64,000 bases of DNA from CAZQHK01 sp964593455. GTDB lineage: Bacteria; Muiribacteriota; CAYSPT01. A model generated the notes under the pieces. It made no database searches. It was not told where the DNA came from and saw only the letters and a list, made by a program, of their open reading frames with translations. This document shows positions 43,849-54,100 of this stretch, piece after piece. Location of the stretch: the NCBI GenBank assembly GCA_964593455.1, contig CAZQHK010000014.1, forward strand, positions 1-64,000, in the 5' to 3' direction. A program made the position numbers and the translations under genes. Numbering within the stretch: position 1 is the stretch's first letter; every line of letters starts with the position of its first letter.

Positions 43849-43878
43849 TTACCTGGAGGACAGTAGATAAAACAGTAA

Positions 43879-43952
43879 GCGGGAGTAGCTCAGTTGGCTA
43901 GAGCACGAGCCTTCCAAGCTCGGGGTCGCGGGTTCGAGCCCCGTCTCCCGCT
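43879..43952 (+). tRNA. tRNA-Gly (anticodon TCC)
   Basis: Acceptor GCGGGAG with CTCCCGC, anticodon stem GAGCC/AGCTC-type with loop holding TCC, T-arm GGTTCGAGCC. Confidence 0.96.
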
Positions 43953-43970
43953 TGACTTTTTTGATTATTA

Positions 43971-44044
43971 GCGCCTGTAGCTCAGCTGGACAGAGCAACG
44001 GACTTCTAATCCGTAGGCCGCTGGTTCGAATCCAGCCAGGCGTG
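43971..44044 (+). tRNA. tRNA-Arg (anticodon TCT)
   Basis: Acceptor GCGCCTG with CAGGCGT, anticodon stem CGGA/TCCG with loop CTTCTAA, T-arm GGTTCGAATCC. Confidence 0.96.
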
Positions 44045-44077
44045 TAGTAATGTGCGCCTTTTTAAATGGCATATTGT

Positions 44078-44151
44078 GGTGGGCGTAGCTCAGTTGGTAG
44101 AGCACTAGGTTGTGGTCCTGGTGGTCGCGGGTTCGAGCCCCGTCGCTCACC
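44078..44151 (+). tRNA. tRNA-His (anticodon GTG)
   Basis: Acceptor GTGGGCG with CGCTCAC. G at 44078 serves as the extra G-1 typical of tRNA-His, opposite discriminator C 44151. The anticodon loop holds GTG. Confidence 0.94.
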
Positions 44152-44187
44152 CGACAGCAATAGGGAGTATCAGTTATTTTGTTTTTA

Positions 44188-44261
44188 GGGCGGGTAGCTC
44201 AGTTTGGTAGAGCAACGGGCTTTTAACCCGTGGGTCCTGGGTTCGATCCCCAGCCCGCTCA
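44188..44261 (+). tRNA. tRNA-Lys (anticodon TTT)
   Basis: Acceptor GGGCGGG with CCCGCTC, anticodon stem CGGG/CCCG with loop CTTTTAA, T-arm GGTTCGATCC. Confidence 0.95.
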
Positions 44262-44310
44262 TTTTCTACACTTCTTGTTGTCCGAGTATGAAGTGGTGAG
44301 ATTTTCCCGC

Positions 44311-44454
44311 CCACCCTCAAGCAAGCAATGTGGAAAGTTAGGGCGAGTGGCGGAATTGGTAGACGTGTATGATTTAGGGTCATATGGGTAATCCCCGTGA
44401 GGGTTCGAGTCCCTCCTCGCCCACTTACTTTCGACACTCCTTGCTTGAGGGTGG
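44311..44454. repeat. Inverted repeat enclosing tRNA-Leu
   Basis: The left arm 44311-44340 and right arm 44425-44454 are inverted copies, 26 of 30 positions matching, ending exactly next to the tRNA-Leu gene on both sides. Confidence 0.8.
44341..44423 (+). tRNA. tRNA-Leu (anticodon TAG)
   Basis: 83-base class II tRNA with a long variable arm. Acceptor GGGCGAG pairs perfectly with CTCGCCC; anticodon loop TTTAGGG; T-arm GGTTCGAGTCC. Flanked on both sides by inverted repeat arms. Confidence 0.96.
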
Positions 44455-44867
44455 GACCACCCGGCTCACAGTACGCCTCAATGTTTGCACTCTCCTTTGG
44501 TGAAAAAACCAGCTTTCGCCCGGGTAACACTTACTTTCGACACTCCTTGCTTGAGGGTGGTTATCCCAATCCAACATCTTAACGCCCACAACAATGTCTT
44601 TTTCTCAAGAATGTCTTTCCTTCCGCCCTCTGAAGAGTAAGCGTAGAAAGTACGGTATTCAGATGAGTGCTTTTCCTGTTCGACCACAGGGTGGGACCAC
44701 CCGGCTTCCTTTATTCCTCAATGTTTACACTCACTTATGGAAAACAACACAAGATTCCACAGGGACTTCTTTCCACACTTCTTGCTTATCTGAAGAGTAA
44801 GCGTAGAAAGCGAGGCAGAAGATCTAAGTGATGAGATCGCGGCATTGTAAAATCTCAATTTTCCTAC
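44424..44867. repeat. Field of short direct and hairpin repeats, no gene
   Basis: No coding region or RNA gene seen. A 32-base unit at 44423-44454 recurs exactly at 44529-44560. AGGGTGGGACCACCCGGCT is at 44448 and 44688, each followed by CCTCAATGTTTRCACTC. TGAAGAGTAAGCGTAGAAAG is at 44631 and 44791. Positions 44769-44810 form a CTTTC...GAAAG hairpin. Spacing is irregular, unlike a CRISPR. Confidence 0.75.
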
Positions 44868-44896
44868 TTGCGAAGGTTTTTGTTTTGAGATATAAT
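44868..44896 (+). promoter_or_regulatory. Promoter for tRNA-Gly(GCC)
   Basis: TTGCGA (44868-44873), 17 bases, TATAAT (44891-44896), 12 bases before the tRNA 5' end. Confidence 0.7.
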
Positions 44897-44907
44897 GCTT
44901 GCGATTT

Positions 44908-44979
44908 GCGGGTGTAGCTCAGTGGTAGAGCTCCACGTTGCCAACGTGGTTGTCGTGGGTTCAAGTCCCATCACCCGCT
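44908..44979 (+). tRNA. tRNA-Gly (anticodon GCC)
   Basis: Acceptor GCGGGTG with CACCCGC, anticodon stem CCACG/CGTGG with loop TTGCCAA, T-arm GGTTCAAGTCC. It has its own promoter, separate from the upstream cluster. Confidence 0.96.
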
Positions 44980-45124
44980 TTCTTTATTTGTCGCTCTATT
45001 TCCCGAATAACGCACCGGCCGCGAAAAAATATCCATAGACCGATCAAGCCCTCGCATGAACTAGTCTTTTAGGGGACAGAACCAGCTCTGGTTTAGTTCG
45101 CTTGGCGGTAATATTTTCTGAAAG

Positions 45125-45154
45125 TTGCTTGTAGATCTGACTTTTGTGTATTAT
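45125..45154 (+). promoter_or_regulatory. Possible promoter for tig-clpP-clpX
   Basis: TTGCTT (45125-45130), 18 bases, TATTAT (45149-45154), about 110 bases before the tig start. Confidence 0.4.
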
Positions 45155-45267
45155 TAAGGGAGGAAAATATGGCCGGGACAATCTGAAGGTGGTCTCTGCC
45201 TCGCTTTTGTGCGCCTGTAATTTAGAGGATGGGCCAAGTAAGGATAGAAAGAAAGGACGTACCGGTA

Positions 45268-46581
45268 ATGAAGGTTGAGAAGAACCGGATTGACGACACA
45301 AAGTATGAACTGATCATTGAAATTGAAGCTGAAAAGGTTGATAAAGAGCTCGACAGTGTGTATCGGAGCCTGGTTGGACGGGTCCAGATCCCGGGATTTC
45401 GCCAGGGTAAGGTTCCTCGGAAGGTTTTGGAAATGCGTTTCGGGCTCGATTATTTTTATGATGAAGTAAAAAAGAACCTCATTCCGGAAGCTTTTACTCA
45501 GGCGCTTCGGCAGGAGAATCTCGAACCGGTCAGGGAAAACATAGAGGACATATCTCTGGCCAAGGGACAACCACTGGTGTTTAAGGTGACAATGGAAGTC
45601 GTTCCGCCAGTGGAACTTCCCGAGTATAAAGGAGTCAAAGCTCAACGCGAAATAGAGCAGGTGGATGATGATCGGGTGGAACGGGAACTTCAGAATTTGC
45701 GTGAAAGCCATGCCCGGTTGATTCCCGTTGAAGATCGAGCGGCTCAAATAGGAGACTATGTTATCATTGATTATGAGGGGCTAAACGGAGACGATAAATG
45801 CGAGGAAGCTAGTGCGGAAAACTTCTTCCTTGAGCTTGGATCGAATATGTTCCCTCAGAAATTTGAAGAAACCTTGACAGGAGTGTCACCGGGAGAAGAA
45901 AAAGAGTTTACCATCGATTTCCCTTCTGATTACCGGAGCAATGTTCTGGCCGGAGAGACTATTGGCTTTACCGTCAAAGTGCGGGAAATAAAAGTAAAAG
46001 AATTACCCGATCTGGACGATGATTTTGCCGGTGAGATTTCCCGGTTTGACAGTATCACCGATCTCAGGAGCGAGATCAAAACGAAACTGGATGCGTTTGC
46101 CAAGGCCAGGGCGGACATGGGAGTCAGAGAAAAGATCGTGGAACAACTGGTTTCGATCAGCTCCATAACCGTACCGGAGGTGTTGGTTGACAGGAAAATA
46201 GCCCGGATGATTGAAAGTCTTGGCCGGACTCTTCAGTCCGAAGGTGTGACCATTGATGACTATCTGGAACGGACGGGCGGAACCATGGACTCTCTCCGGG
46301 AGCAGTACCAGGAATCAGCCGTCCAGGAAGTCAAACATGATATTGTGCTCAAGGAGATCGTCAAGCAGGAAAATATCAACGTACCGCACGAGGAACTCGA
46401 TCAGCGAATCGTTGAAATGGCCGAAAGTACTAACCAGGATGTGGAACGGTTGCGGAGCGTCTTTGCCAATACCGTCAGTATGGCAGCGTTAAAAGATGAT
46501 ATTGCTCGCGAAAAAGCGATGGATTTTCTTGTCGAGCATGCCGACATTAAAGACGTAGTAGTCAAACAAGAAGAGGAATGA
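45268..46581 (+). CDS. tig: Trigger factor chaperone
   Basis: About 437 residues; ribosome-bound chaperone. The N-terminal ribosome-binding domain has the signature GFRQGKVPRKVLEMRFG (about 44-60), the PPIase domain lies near 155-240 (IGDYVIIDYEGLN), and helical arms follow (about 250-430). ATG 45268 follows AAAGGACG and gives the standard start MKVEKNRID; the frame opens at 45229. clpP starts 10 bases after the stop, the common tig-clpP-clpX operon. Confidence 0.95.
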   Translation: MKVEKNRIDDTKYELIIEIEAEKVDKELDSVYRSLVGRVQIPGFRQGKVPRKVLEMRFGLDYFYDEVKKNLIPEAFTQALRQENLEPVRENIEDISLAKGQPLVFKVTMEVVPPVELPEYKGVKAQREIEQVDDDRVERELQNLRESHARLIPVEDRAAQIGDYVIIDYEGLNGDDKCEEASAENFFLELGSNMFPQKFEETLTGVSPGEEKEFTIDFPSDYRSNVLAGETIGFTVKVREIKVKELPDLDDDFAGEISRFDSITDLRSEIKTKLDAFAKARADMGVREKIVEQLVSISSITVPEVLVDRKIARMIESLGRTLQSEGVTIDDYLERTGGTMDSLREQYQESAVQEVKHDIVLKEIVKQENINVPHEELDQRIVEMAESTNQDVERLRSVFANTVSMAALKDDIAREKAMDFLVEHADIKDVVVKQEEE

Positions 46582-46591
46582 GGGTTCAAGC

Positions 46592-47200
46592 ATGCAACTT
46601 GTACCAATTGTCATTGAACAGACAGTTCGCGGGGAACGGTCATATGATATCTATTCGCGGCTTCTTAAAGACCGTATCGTGTTTATCGGCGGTGGAATAA
46701 ACGACCATATTGCCAATTTGATAGTGGCCCAGCTTTTATTCCTGGAAGCAGAAGATCCGGATAAAGATATCAATCTCTACATCAACAGTCCGGGTGGGGC
46801 GGTAACCGCCGGGCTGGCCATCTATGACACCATGCAATATGTTCGGTGTAATGTATCTACTATCTGTGTAGGGCAAGCAGCCAGCATGGGAGCGCTGCTT
46901 CTAACAGCCGGTCATTCGGGGAAACGATTCGCTCTTCCAAATGCGCGGATCATGATCCATCAGCCTCTAGGCGGCGCCCAGGGACAAGCGGTGGATATCG
47001 AGATCCATGCCAGGGAGATAATGAGGATCAAACAACGGCTTAACGATGTCCTGGTCCATCATACCGGCCAGTCCATGGAAAAAGTGGAAAAAGACAGCGA
47101 TCGTGATTTCTATATGGAAGCCGAGGAAGCAAAGGCTTACGGACTTATCGATCACGTCATTGAAGAATCAAAACGCGAGAAAACAAAGGAGTTGGTCTGA
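46592..47200 (+). CDS. clpP: ATP-dependent Clp protease proteolytic subunit
   Basis: 202 residues, serine protease ring. Catalytic Ser in GQAASMGALLL (about 97), His in ARIMIHQPLGG (about 122) and Asp in the later DRDFYMEAEEAKAYGLIDHV region are all present. Its stop overlaps the clpX start (TGATG), so the subunits are made together. Confidence 0.97.
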   Translation: MQLVPIVIEQTVRGERSYDIYSRLLKDRIVFIGGGINDHIANLIVAQLLFLEAEDPDKDINLYINSPGGAVTAGLAIYDTMQYVRCNVSTICVGQAASMGALLLTAGHSGKRFALPNARIMIHQPLGGAQGQAVDIEIHAREIMRIKQRLNDVLVHHTGQSMEKVEKDSDRDFYMEAEEAKAYGLIDHVIEESKREKTKELV

Positions 47201-48450
47201 TGTTTCCGTCCAAAACCTCTACCCGACTCCGATGTTCATTCTGTGCTAAGAATCAGGACCAGGTTCGAAAACTGATTGCCGGTCCGGAAGTTTATATCTG
47301 TGATGAATGCGTTGAACTCTGCAACGAGATCATCGTGGAAGAACTCGGTCCGGAAAAGGCCAAACCGATTAAGGAAATAAATAAACCCAAAGAGATATAC
47401 AAGTTCCTCTCCCAATATGTGGTTGGTCAAGAACGCGCAAAAAAGACGCTTTCGGTGGCTGTATACAACCACTATAAACGAATTTCATCCAATATGCAGG
47501 ATGATGATATCGAGATTCAGAAAGCGAACGTTTTGCTCATCGGTCCAACCGGGAGCGGTAAAACCTTGTTGGCCAGGACCTTGGCCAGAATGCTCGACGT
47601 TCCTTTTGCTATCGCGGACGCGACCACTCTTACCGAGGCCGGATACGTTGGTGAAGATGTTGAGAATATTCTGCTTCGACTCATTCAGGACGCTGATTAC
47701 GACGTGGAACGGGCAGAGCAGGGAATTATTTATATCGATGAGATGGACAAGATTGCCAGGAAGTCGGAAAATGTCTCTATTACCCGGGATGTTTCGGGTG
47801 AAGGAGTTCAACAGGCTCTCCTCAAACTCCTTGAAGGCTGTCTGGCTAACGTGCCTCCCCAGGGGGGACGCAAGCACCCGCACCAGGATCTGATCCAGAT
47901 TGATACCACCAATATCCTGTTCATCGGCGGTGGTACCTTTGACGGACTGGATAAGATCATCGAGACTCGTATCCAGGAGAAAGTAATGGGATTCGGCGCC
48001 GATGTAAAGAGCAAAATGGAGAAAGACCTGGGATTCATATTCAGCCAGGTTTTGCCGGAAGACCTGCTTAAGTTCGGGTATATCCCGGAGTTTATCGGTC
48101 GGATGCCGGTAGTGGCGACCCTGCACCAGCTCAACAAGCAGGCGCTTATCAATATCCTGACCAAACCGAAAAACGCTCTCGTTAAACAGTACCAAAAGTT
48201 CTTCACCATGGAGGGCGTCGATCTGTCATTTACCGATGAGGCCCTGGAAGCTGTTGCCGAATTGGCCTTGAAAAGGAAGACGGGTGCCCGGGGACTGGCT
48301 TCAATTCTTGAAGAGGTAATGCTTGACTTGATGTACGAGTTACCTTCCCAGGGGGATGTTGAAAAGGTCATTATCAACCGCAAGGTTATCGATACCAAGG
48401 GTGGGTATATTCTGCAGAGAAAACAGGCCAAACCGGGGAAATCTGCCTGA
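47200..48450 (+). CDS. clpX: ATP-dependent Clp protease ATPase subunit
   Basis: 416 residues. The N-terminal zinc domain has CSFC and CDECVELC (8-43). The AAA+ module has Walker A GPTGSGKTLLA (about 114), Walker B YIDEMDKIA (about 180), and sensor motifs ending in KTGARGLASILE. It unfolds tagged proteins and feeds them to ClpP. Convergent with the TPR gene, whose stop is four bases away. Confidence 0.97.
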   Translation: MFPSKTSTRLRCSFCAKNQDQVRKLIAGPEVYICDECVELCNEIIVEELGPEKAKPIKEINKPKEIYKFLSQYVVGQERAKKTLSVAVYNHYKRISSNMQDDDIEIQKANVLLIGPTGSGKTLLARTLARMLDVPFAIADATTLTEAGYVGEDVENILLRLIQDADYDVERAEQGIIYIDEMDKIARKSENVSITRDVSGEGVQQALLKLLEGCLANVPPQGGRKHPHQDLIQIDTTNILFIGGGTFDGLDKIIETRIQEKVMGFGADVKSKMEKDLGFIFSQVLPEDLLKFGYIPEFIGRMPVVATLHQLNKQALINILTKPKNALVKQYQKFFTMEGVDLSFTDEALEAVAELALKRKTGARGLASILEEVMLDLMYELPSQGDVEKVIINRKVIDTKGGYILQRKQAKPGKSA

Positions 48451-48454
48451 GTGT

Positions 48455-50098
48455 TCAGCCCGCCGGCAAGCCGTCCAAAATTTTAGTACTCAGAGCCGCA
48501 TCCGGCATCTGTTTTTGACTCACAATCTTCTGTTGTGCCAATTCCTTGAGTTTTTCAAACACGAACGTGTACATTTGTACATCTTGTTTGATTTGTTTGA
48601 AGTCGATATTAATTATGCTTCTGAGAATGGACGTTGATATAATGGATCTCAGTTCGATCAGCGCTTGATCGTGGCGTCTCATGGCATTGTAGATGATGGC
48701 CAGATTATATCGTGCAACCTGGTTTTTCGGATCGAGAAAAAGAACGGTTTTCAAACGTTCCACCGCCTGCGGCAGCCGTTTCATCCTGGAAAAGACCAGG
48801 CCCAGGGCAAAGTGAGCTTCCAGATAATTGGGTTTCAGAACGATAGTCCGGCGGAGAAGTTCGGCTGCTTTATCGAGTTTCTGCATGTGATACAGTGAGA
48901 CGGCTTTCCGGAGCAGGCGGTATGGTTCTCCCTCTCCCAGCGGACGAATGAATGCTAGAATATACAGTACCATGGTTATCAGAAAAACCGCTTCCACCGT
49001 AAGAAGCAGAAATACATACCAGTAGGTGGTAACGTAAAGCCAGGTAAAAAGACCGTACAAATTATCATGAAACAAACTTTCATTCAGATGTTTTACCAGA
49101 ACCATTTGTTTCAGGGAGGCCCGTGATTGTCCGTCCTGGTAATACTGATAAGCCAGTTTAATCCTGCACCTGGTGTGTTCCGGATTTTTCTGAAGGAACC
49201 GTTCATAGTAACTGATCGCTTGTTTTATATCCCCCAGGGTTTCCAGGCACTGACCGATAAAATAAGCAGTATCAAGAAAATCGGGTTGTACCTTCTCTAC
49301 TTCTCTGAAATTTCCCAGGGCTGATTCGTATTTTTTTAAAGCGAAAGCTTCCCGGCCGTTGGCATATGGATCTCTCGTCTGAGCGGTTACTTCCAGTTCG
49401 AAAAGTTTTCTTCTTGCTTTTTCATGGGACGGATCGAGTTTGAGAACCTCCTCGAACTTTTGCATAGCCTTGAACCAGTCTTTCAGTCTGAGATACCTCA
49501 TTCCTTGTTGAAAGGTGTCGGCTACCGTGGCTCTGCTGGGAGCGATAGTGCGCTCCTGGGTGGCTATTGCCGGAGGACCGCCGCTGCTGCCGGAGGTCTC
49601 TCCTTTACCACCTTCTTTCACTTCCTGTTCTAACTTGGCCGGTTTAACCGTAGACAGACCATGACGGATCCGCTTGAGTTTTCCTTCCGATAGGGCAAAT
49701 TGAAGTTGTTCCTGAATCCGGGGGTCGTCGGGAAACAGTTGCAGTGCCTGTTTATACAACCGTGAGGCTTGCTTATAATCGCCCAGTTTGAATAGCCGCT
49801 GTCCCTCAAATAACAGCTGGTTGGCTTCCTGGCGGGCCGTTTGTTGAATTATCTCAAACTTTTCCTGAATCCGGTCATCGTCGGGGGCAATTGTGTGTGC
49901 CATGTTTATCAATTGCATGGCTCTGGTCAACTGTCCCTGGTTCAAGGCATTGTGGGCCAGATTAAGGTAAGCGGTTGCTTGGCCGGACACGGTTTTTATG
50001 CTTGAATCGTTCTGTCCGAAGACTGGTTGAAGTGAGATAAAACCAGCCAAAACGGCCAGGGTAAGGGTGAGTAAAACCGCTTTCCGGGCAAGGGACAC
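48455..50098 (-). CDS. Membrane TPR protein
   Basis: About 547 residues. A signal anchor or signal peptide (about 5-30; VLLTLTLAVLAGFISLQPVF) is followed by TPR repeats (about 45-330), a second membrane helix (about 365-390; TYWYVFLLLTVEAVFLITMV) and more TPRs (about 405-500; PYRLLRKAVSLYHMQKLDKA). GTG 50098 is chosen after GGAGGAGG. It probably works in envelope assembly, but the partner is unknown. It reads away from the EF-hand gene at 50.2 kb. Confidence 0.75.
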   Translation of the reverse strand: MSLARKAVLLTLTLAVLAGFISLQPVFGQNDSSIKTVSGQATAYLNLAHNALNQGQLTRAMQLINMAHTIAPDDDRIQEKFEIIQQTARQEANQLLFEGQRLFKLGDYKQASRLYKQALQLFPDDPRIQEQLQFALSEGKLKRIRHGLSTVKPAKLEQEVKEGGKGETSGSSGGPPAIATQERTIAPSRATVADTFQQGMRYLRLKDWFKAMQKFEEVLKLDPSHEKARRKLFELEVTAQTRDPYANGREAFALKKYESALGNFREVEKVQPDFLDTAYFIGQCLETLGDIKQAISYYERFLQKNPEHTRCRIKLAYQYYQDGQSRASLKQMVLVKHLNESLFHDNLYGLFTWLYVTTYWYVFLLLTVEAVFLITMVLYILAFIRPLGEGEPYRLLRKAVSLYHMQKLDKAAELLRRTIVLKPNYLEAHFALGLVFSRMKRLPQAVERLKTVLFLDPKNQVARYNLAIIYNAMRRHDQALIELRSIISTSILRSIINIDFKQIKQDVQMYTFVFEKLKELAQQKIVSQKQMPDAALSTKILDGLPAG

Positions 50099-50158
50099 CG
50101 TTACACCTCCTCCTTTAATTATACCAGATCGCCCGGTTTTTGAAGTCGGCTCCACAAG

Positions 50159-50187
50159 TTGACATAAGGAGGCAATTAGCTTACGAT
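50159..50187 (+). promoter_or_regulatory. Promoter for the EF-hand/giant secreted genes
   Basis: TTGACA (50159-50164), 17 bases, TACGAT (50182-50187); ATG 50206 follows with GGGAG before it. Confidence 0.55.
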
Positions 50188-50205
50188 AAACAATAGGGAG
50201 TGTGC

Positions 50206-51105
50206 ATGATCAAAAATACGATACTTAAAAGGTTTTTGCCCTGTTCAGCCGTGCATGTTTTTGCCCTTATGCTGGTAATCGGGATTGCCATGATAGTGCA
50301 ACCCTCAGTGGCGGAGCCGCCCCTGGTTATCGACGATTATTCAATCGGCGAGTTCCACGAACAGTTCGGGAGCATGATGAAACGTGTTGATCACGATCTT
50401 CAGGTGCTGGAAAAAGCTGTTAAAAAAGGATCTGCCGAAGATGTTGAGCGGGCCATGGTGTTCCTGTTCATTAACTGGCGCAGTGTTAATCTCATGTACG
50501 AACATTGGGTGGCGGCCAATGTGAAAGAAGTGACCGGTACCGCGACGCTGGAAGAAGATGAAAAGCCAACGGATAGATCCGGAACCGGCGAGTTTCAGGG
50601 ACCCATTGCGGCGGATGATAAACCGGTTGGTAACGAAACAATTGGCTCTGATATTGATGAACCGCGGTTTGTGAGCTCATTATTGGAAATGAAGACTACA
50701 TCGCCTGACAGGGATGATGATCCAGGAGATCTCAATGAGGATGGCCAGGTAACTTTCAAGGATTTCATCATTGTTAAGATGTTGAATAATGACTCCGAGT
50801 ATGGAGATGAAAGTCTTCGAACACGGGCGGATCTCAACGGTGACGGAGAATTCAATAACCGAGATGTCATCTACATGTATTGGAAAGTGGATTGCCAGGG
50901 TGATATGGACGGTGATGGAGAACTGGGTGATTATGATGTCGACCGGTTCAACGAGTTTGTCAAAGAATATCTCAATACCGACAAAGACCGCCGGCCGGCA
51001 GATATATCCTCGTTTGATATCGATGGTGATGGGCAATTAACCGACACGGACCCGCTTATGTTGAGACGAAAGCTAAGTATCGTGCATGGGGAAGGAGGTT
51101 TCTGA
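50206..51105 (+). CDS. Secreted dockerin/EF-hand-like calcium protein
   Basis: About 299 residues with a signal peptide (about 1-35), a helical domain (45-110) and, after an acidic linker, four EF-hand-type loops (about 178-295): DLNEDGQVTFKD, DLNGDGEFNNRD, DMDGDGELGDYD and DIDGDGQLTDTD. Each has the DxDxDG calcium pattern; the arrangement resembles dockerin type domains, though cohesins were not seen. It ends three bases before the 1061-residue secreted protein, so they are likely expressed and perhaps assembled together. Confidence 0.75.
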   Translation: MIKNTILKRFLPCSAVHVFALMLVIGIAMIVQPSVAEPPLVIDDYSIGEFHEQFGSMMKRVDHDLQVLEKAVKKGSAEDVERAMVFLFINWRSVNLMYEHWVAANVKEVTGTATLEEDEKPTDRSGTGEFQGPIAADDKPVGNETIGSDIDEPRFVSSLLEMKTTSPDRDDDPGDLNEDGQVTFKDFIIVKMLNNDSEYGDESLRTRADLNGDGEFNNRDVIYMYWKVDCQGDMDGDGELGDYDVDRFNEFVKEYLNTDKDRRPADISSFDIDGDGQLTDTDPLMLRRKLSIVHGEGGF

Positions 51106-51108
51106 CCA

Positions 51109-54100
51109 ATGTCGTTTGCTCAAATGCGTTTTGCCTCGTTGAAATGGAAACGCTGCTTGGTCATGATTGCCTGGCTGGCTTTATCGACCATTGGCCTGTA
51201 TCGTGCGGGGGCCTGCGGCCTTCCCATCGAACCGGACATGAAGCTTGCGGATGGTTCGAAACCTACCTTTCTTTACGAAGATGAACCGTATACCTGGAGA
51301 GTTGACCCCACCCGGTTTCCTTCCATCGGCTACACCTTTTGGTTTTTTCCGGGCAGCCAATCCGGACAGCGCCAGGATGGAGCATTGGGACAACGCCTGT
51401 CCCAGGGTATTCTGGTCCCCAGAAATTGGAAAACGTTTCCGATCGATGTGGGGCGGAACGAAGGTGAGAAGTTCGATTCTTTCGGGAACTACCGGGAGCC
51501 CAAAGTATATGGGGCGACATTCTCGAAACGGATCACCAGTCCGGTGGCCGGAGGCCGACGTACCTCCTTCAGCAGGTTTGCTTTCAGCCGATCCAGTTTT
51601 CTCGATTTACCTGGCCGGTTGCCGATGTTAAAACATCATTACAATTTCGAGAACCTGGCCTCGACCTCTGCCGAGCGGCGGGATATATTGAAAGAGTTCG
51701 GCCCCATATGGTTGCGTGATAAATTAGAAAACGGAGGCAACATTCCTCCGAATCTAATTGTTTTTGCCTGTCCTTTTCGCCTGCCGGAACTCCCGCCGGA
51801 CACTGACAGTGACGGACCCGTCAGGGTGGTGGAAGTATACGATGAGACCTATGAGATTCCTACCGAGTGGACAATTACCGACTGGGCTGTTGACTGGAAT
51901 ATGGATCGGCAGAATATCGGCTATAATCCCGGCGACCAGTTCATGGGAGCCAGGGCCCTCAACTACACCCATACCTACGTGACTCCGTCTGATCCGGCCG
52001 AGTATGTTGTCGAGATTAACATGGCCGTGACACTTAAAATGCTGGCTACCTGGACCTGGTATGAGCAGGTCCGGGACGATGAGGGTCAGATCGCCGGTAC
52101 TTACGGGCCATACAAGTTGAAGATTACCGGTGAGGCTTACAAGAGCAGCTCCGGGCTCGGCTCCTCATCGGCAGTCCCGGAAATCTGGACTGTTCGCGTG
52201 CTGGATAAGACTCCTCCCATCTCCTATCGGCTGGTAGATGATGGAACGGGCAGCGATCCCTACCGGCTTTACGGCACCACTGGTGATCTCATCAAAGAAT
52301 GGAATGAAGGACTTGGCATGCTACCGGGTAATCCCAGGAATCAGGATACGGTGGTTATTCGGGTTCTGGAAAACAACCCCCATATAAACCTGGATGATCC
52401 ATACCAGGCTCTGGGAGGAAACGTGAGTAAAATCCAGCTTCCTCCCGGAGGATACTGGGGATTTCAGGTCTCTGACTTCGTTAACCCGTGGGTTTGCCCG
52501 GAACATTACAAACTGGAAGAACGACAGCCTCAAAGCGGCGCCTGTCCCCAGTGCTCCCGCCCGCTCGAACGTGATTTTCTGGATTATACCTGGGGAATTA
52601 CGCAAAACAGTTCAGGTACTAAAACCGTGGATGGTAAGGGAACAACATTTCGGTATTTTGCCGGGATGAATCCCGCCGATGACCAGCTCAAACTGGTTGA
52701 CAGTAAGATGAATGGCTGGGTGGTGGAGATCGAGGTTGTCGGCGATGATCCCCAGAGGATGGGATTATTCAGTCGAGGCCAGCTTAGCACACAGGTGCTT
52801 TACTCGGTGCAGATGTACGATTACAATTACGAAAAAGGGTATCTGTGCGGCCAACCTGGACACGACCACGGCCAATGCGACTGTACGGCGGTGAACCGGG
52901 ACAAGTTTGTTTGGGTAGAGATTCCCGTTGATCACGCAAACAAAACGGTGGAAGTCTACGATGCTAACGGCAGAGTGGTGTCCGGCGGGATATCCGGCAG
53001 CGGGGAGCGGAGTGATCCGGCTTATTCGGTGATGGAGATCACGGTCCCCATAGAGATGTTAGCCGAACCGTTGGGGTGGCATTTTGCCACCACATCTATT
53101 GATTACACCGATCCTTGGGGAAAAGAGCATCGGGGTTGGGGTGCAGGCGGGCGTCTCAAGTATTTCGTTGCTGCCGGGGACGGCAGCGGTAACTTCAATG
53201 CACCTTATTGGATAGCTTCCGACAGCCAACGGCATATTTTAAATGACGTATATCCGGTTCGATGGTCTGCTTCGGATGGATTGGAGGACCCTATTGCCGC
53301 CGCAGATCTCCGTGATGCGACTGTCAGGAGCGCCAAAGGAACCGGTCTCGGGGAGGCGGTCTCCAACGAGGATTGGGCGACGTGGCCGAGCCTGGCGAAT
53401 TCCTTTGGCCATCCGGCCGAACCATGGCCATTGAGACCGGCCGGGAACGAACAAGATCCGGAAAATGGAGTATTCTACCCCCCAGAGTTCGGGGATCGTA
53501 ATCAATGGGGCCGATATGGTCACATTATTGCCGTGGACGACGATGTGCCGACACTCAAGCTCAATGTCAGAGAAGGATCGCTCAGGCGGACATTTTCCTT
53601 CGGGGATATTGCCTGGGGAGATTACAAGCGTAAAGCCTACCGGGAATGTTTGAGAACAAACGAGACTGTATTCACCCAGACCAATAAGGACACACTCCGG
53701 GAACCGAAAGACCTGGAGTATCTTCTCACTACCAGGTTGTTTACCCCCGGGGAAAACGTTGATATCGAGTGGGAGTTCAAAGACACCGCTCAAGATGGTT
53801 ACCGCCATATGGGTCAAAAGATCCAGGATGGTTCATTCAACCCCTGGTGCTATCGACTCCAATTTACCGGTGATACAGAACAGTACGCTCTGTGGACTTC
53901 TGAAGATATCAGGCTGGTATTCGATCTCTTCACGGTAGGCACGAAGATATGCGCCCGTGACAACATCAACGAATTCAATCCCGGCGCGCAGCCCGGCGGT
54001 ATTTCGACACCGTTCAACGCAGCCAAACAGACCTACGATACGTTCGCGGTAGTTGACGGAGAACTGCAATTTGAGCAGGAGATGTCCTACGTTTTCAGAT

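Noticed and set aside
44424..44867. CRISPR-like array
   Set aside because: Repeats vary in length, spacing and direction, no uniform spacers, no cas genes.
50206..51105. Cellulosome dockerin
   Set aside because: Four calcium loops in irregular spacing, no cohesin or glycoside hydrolase in the window.
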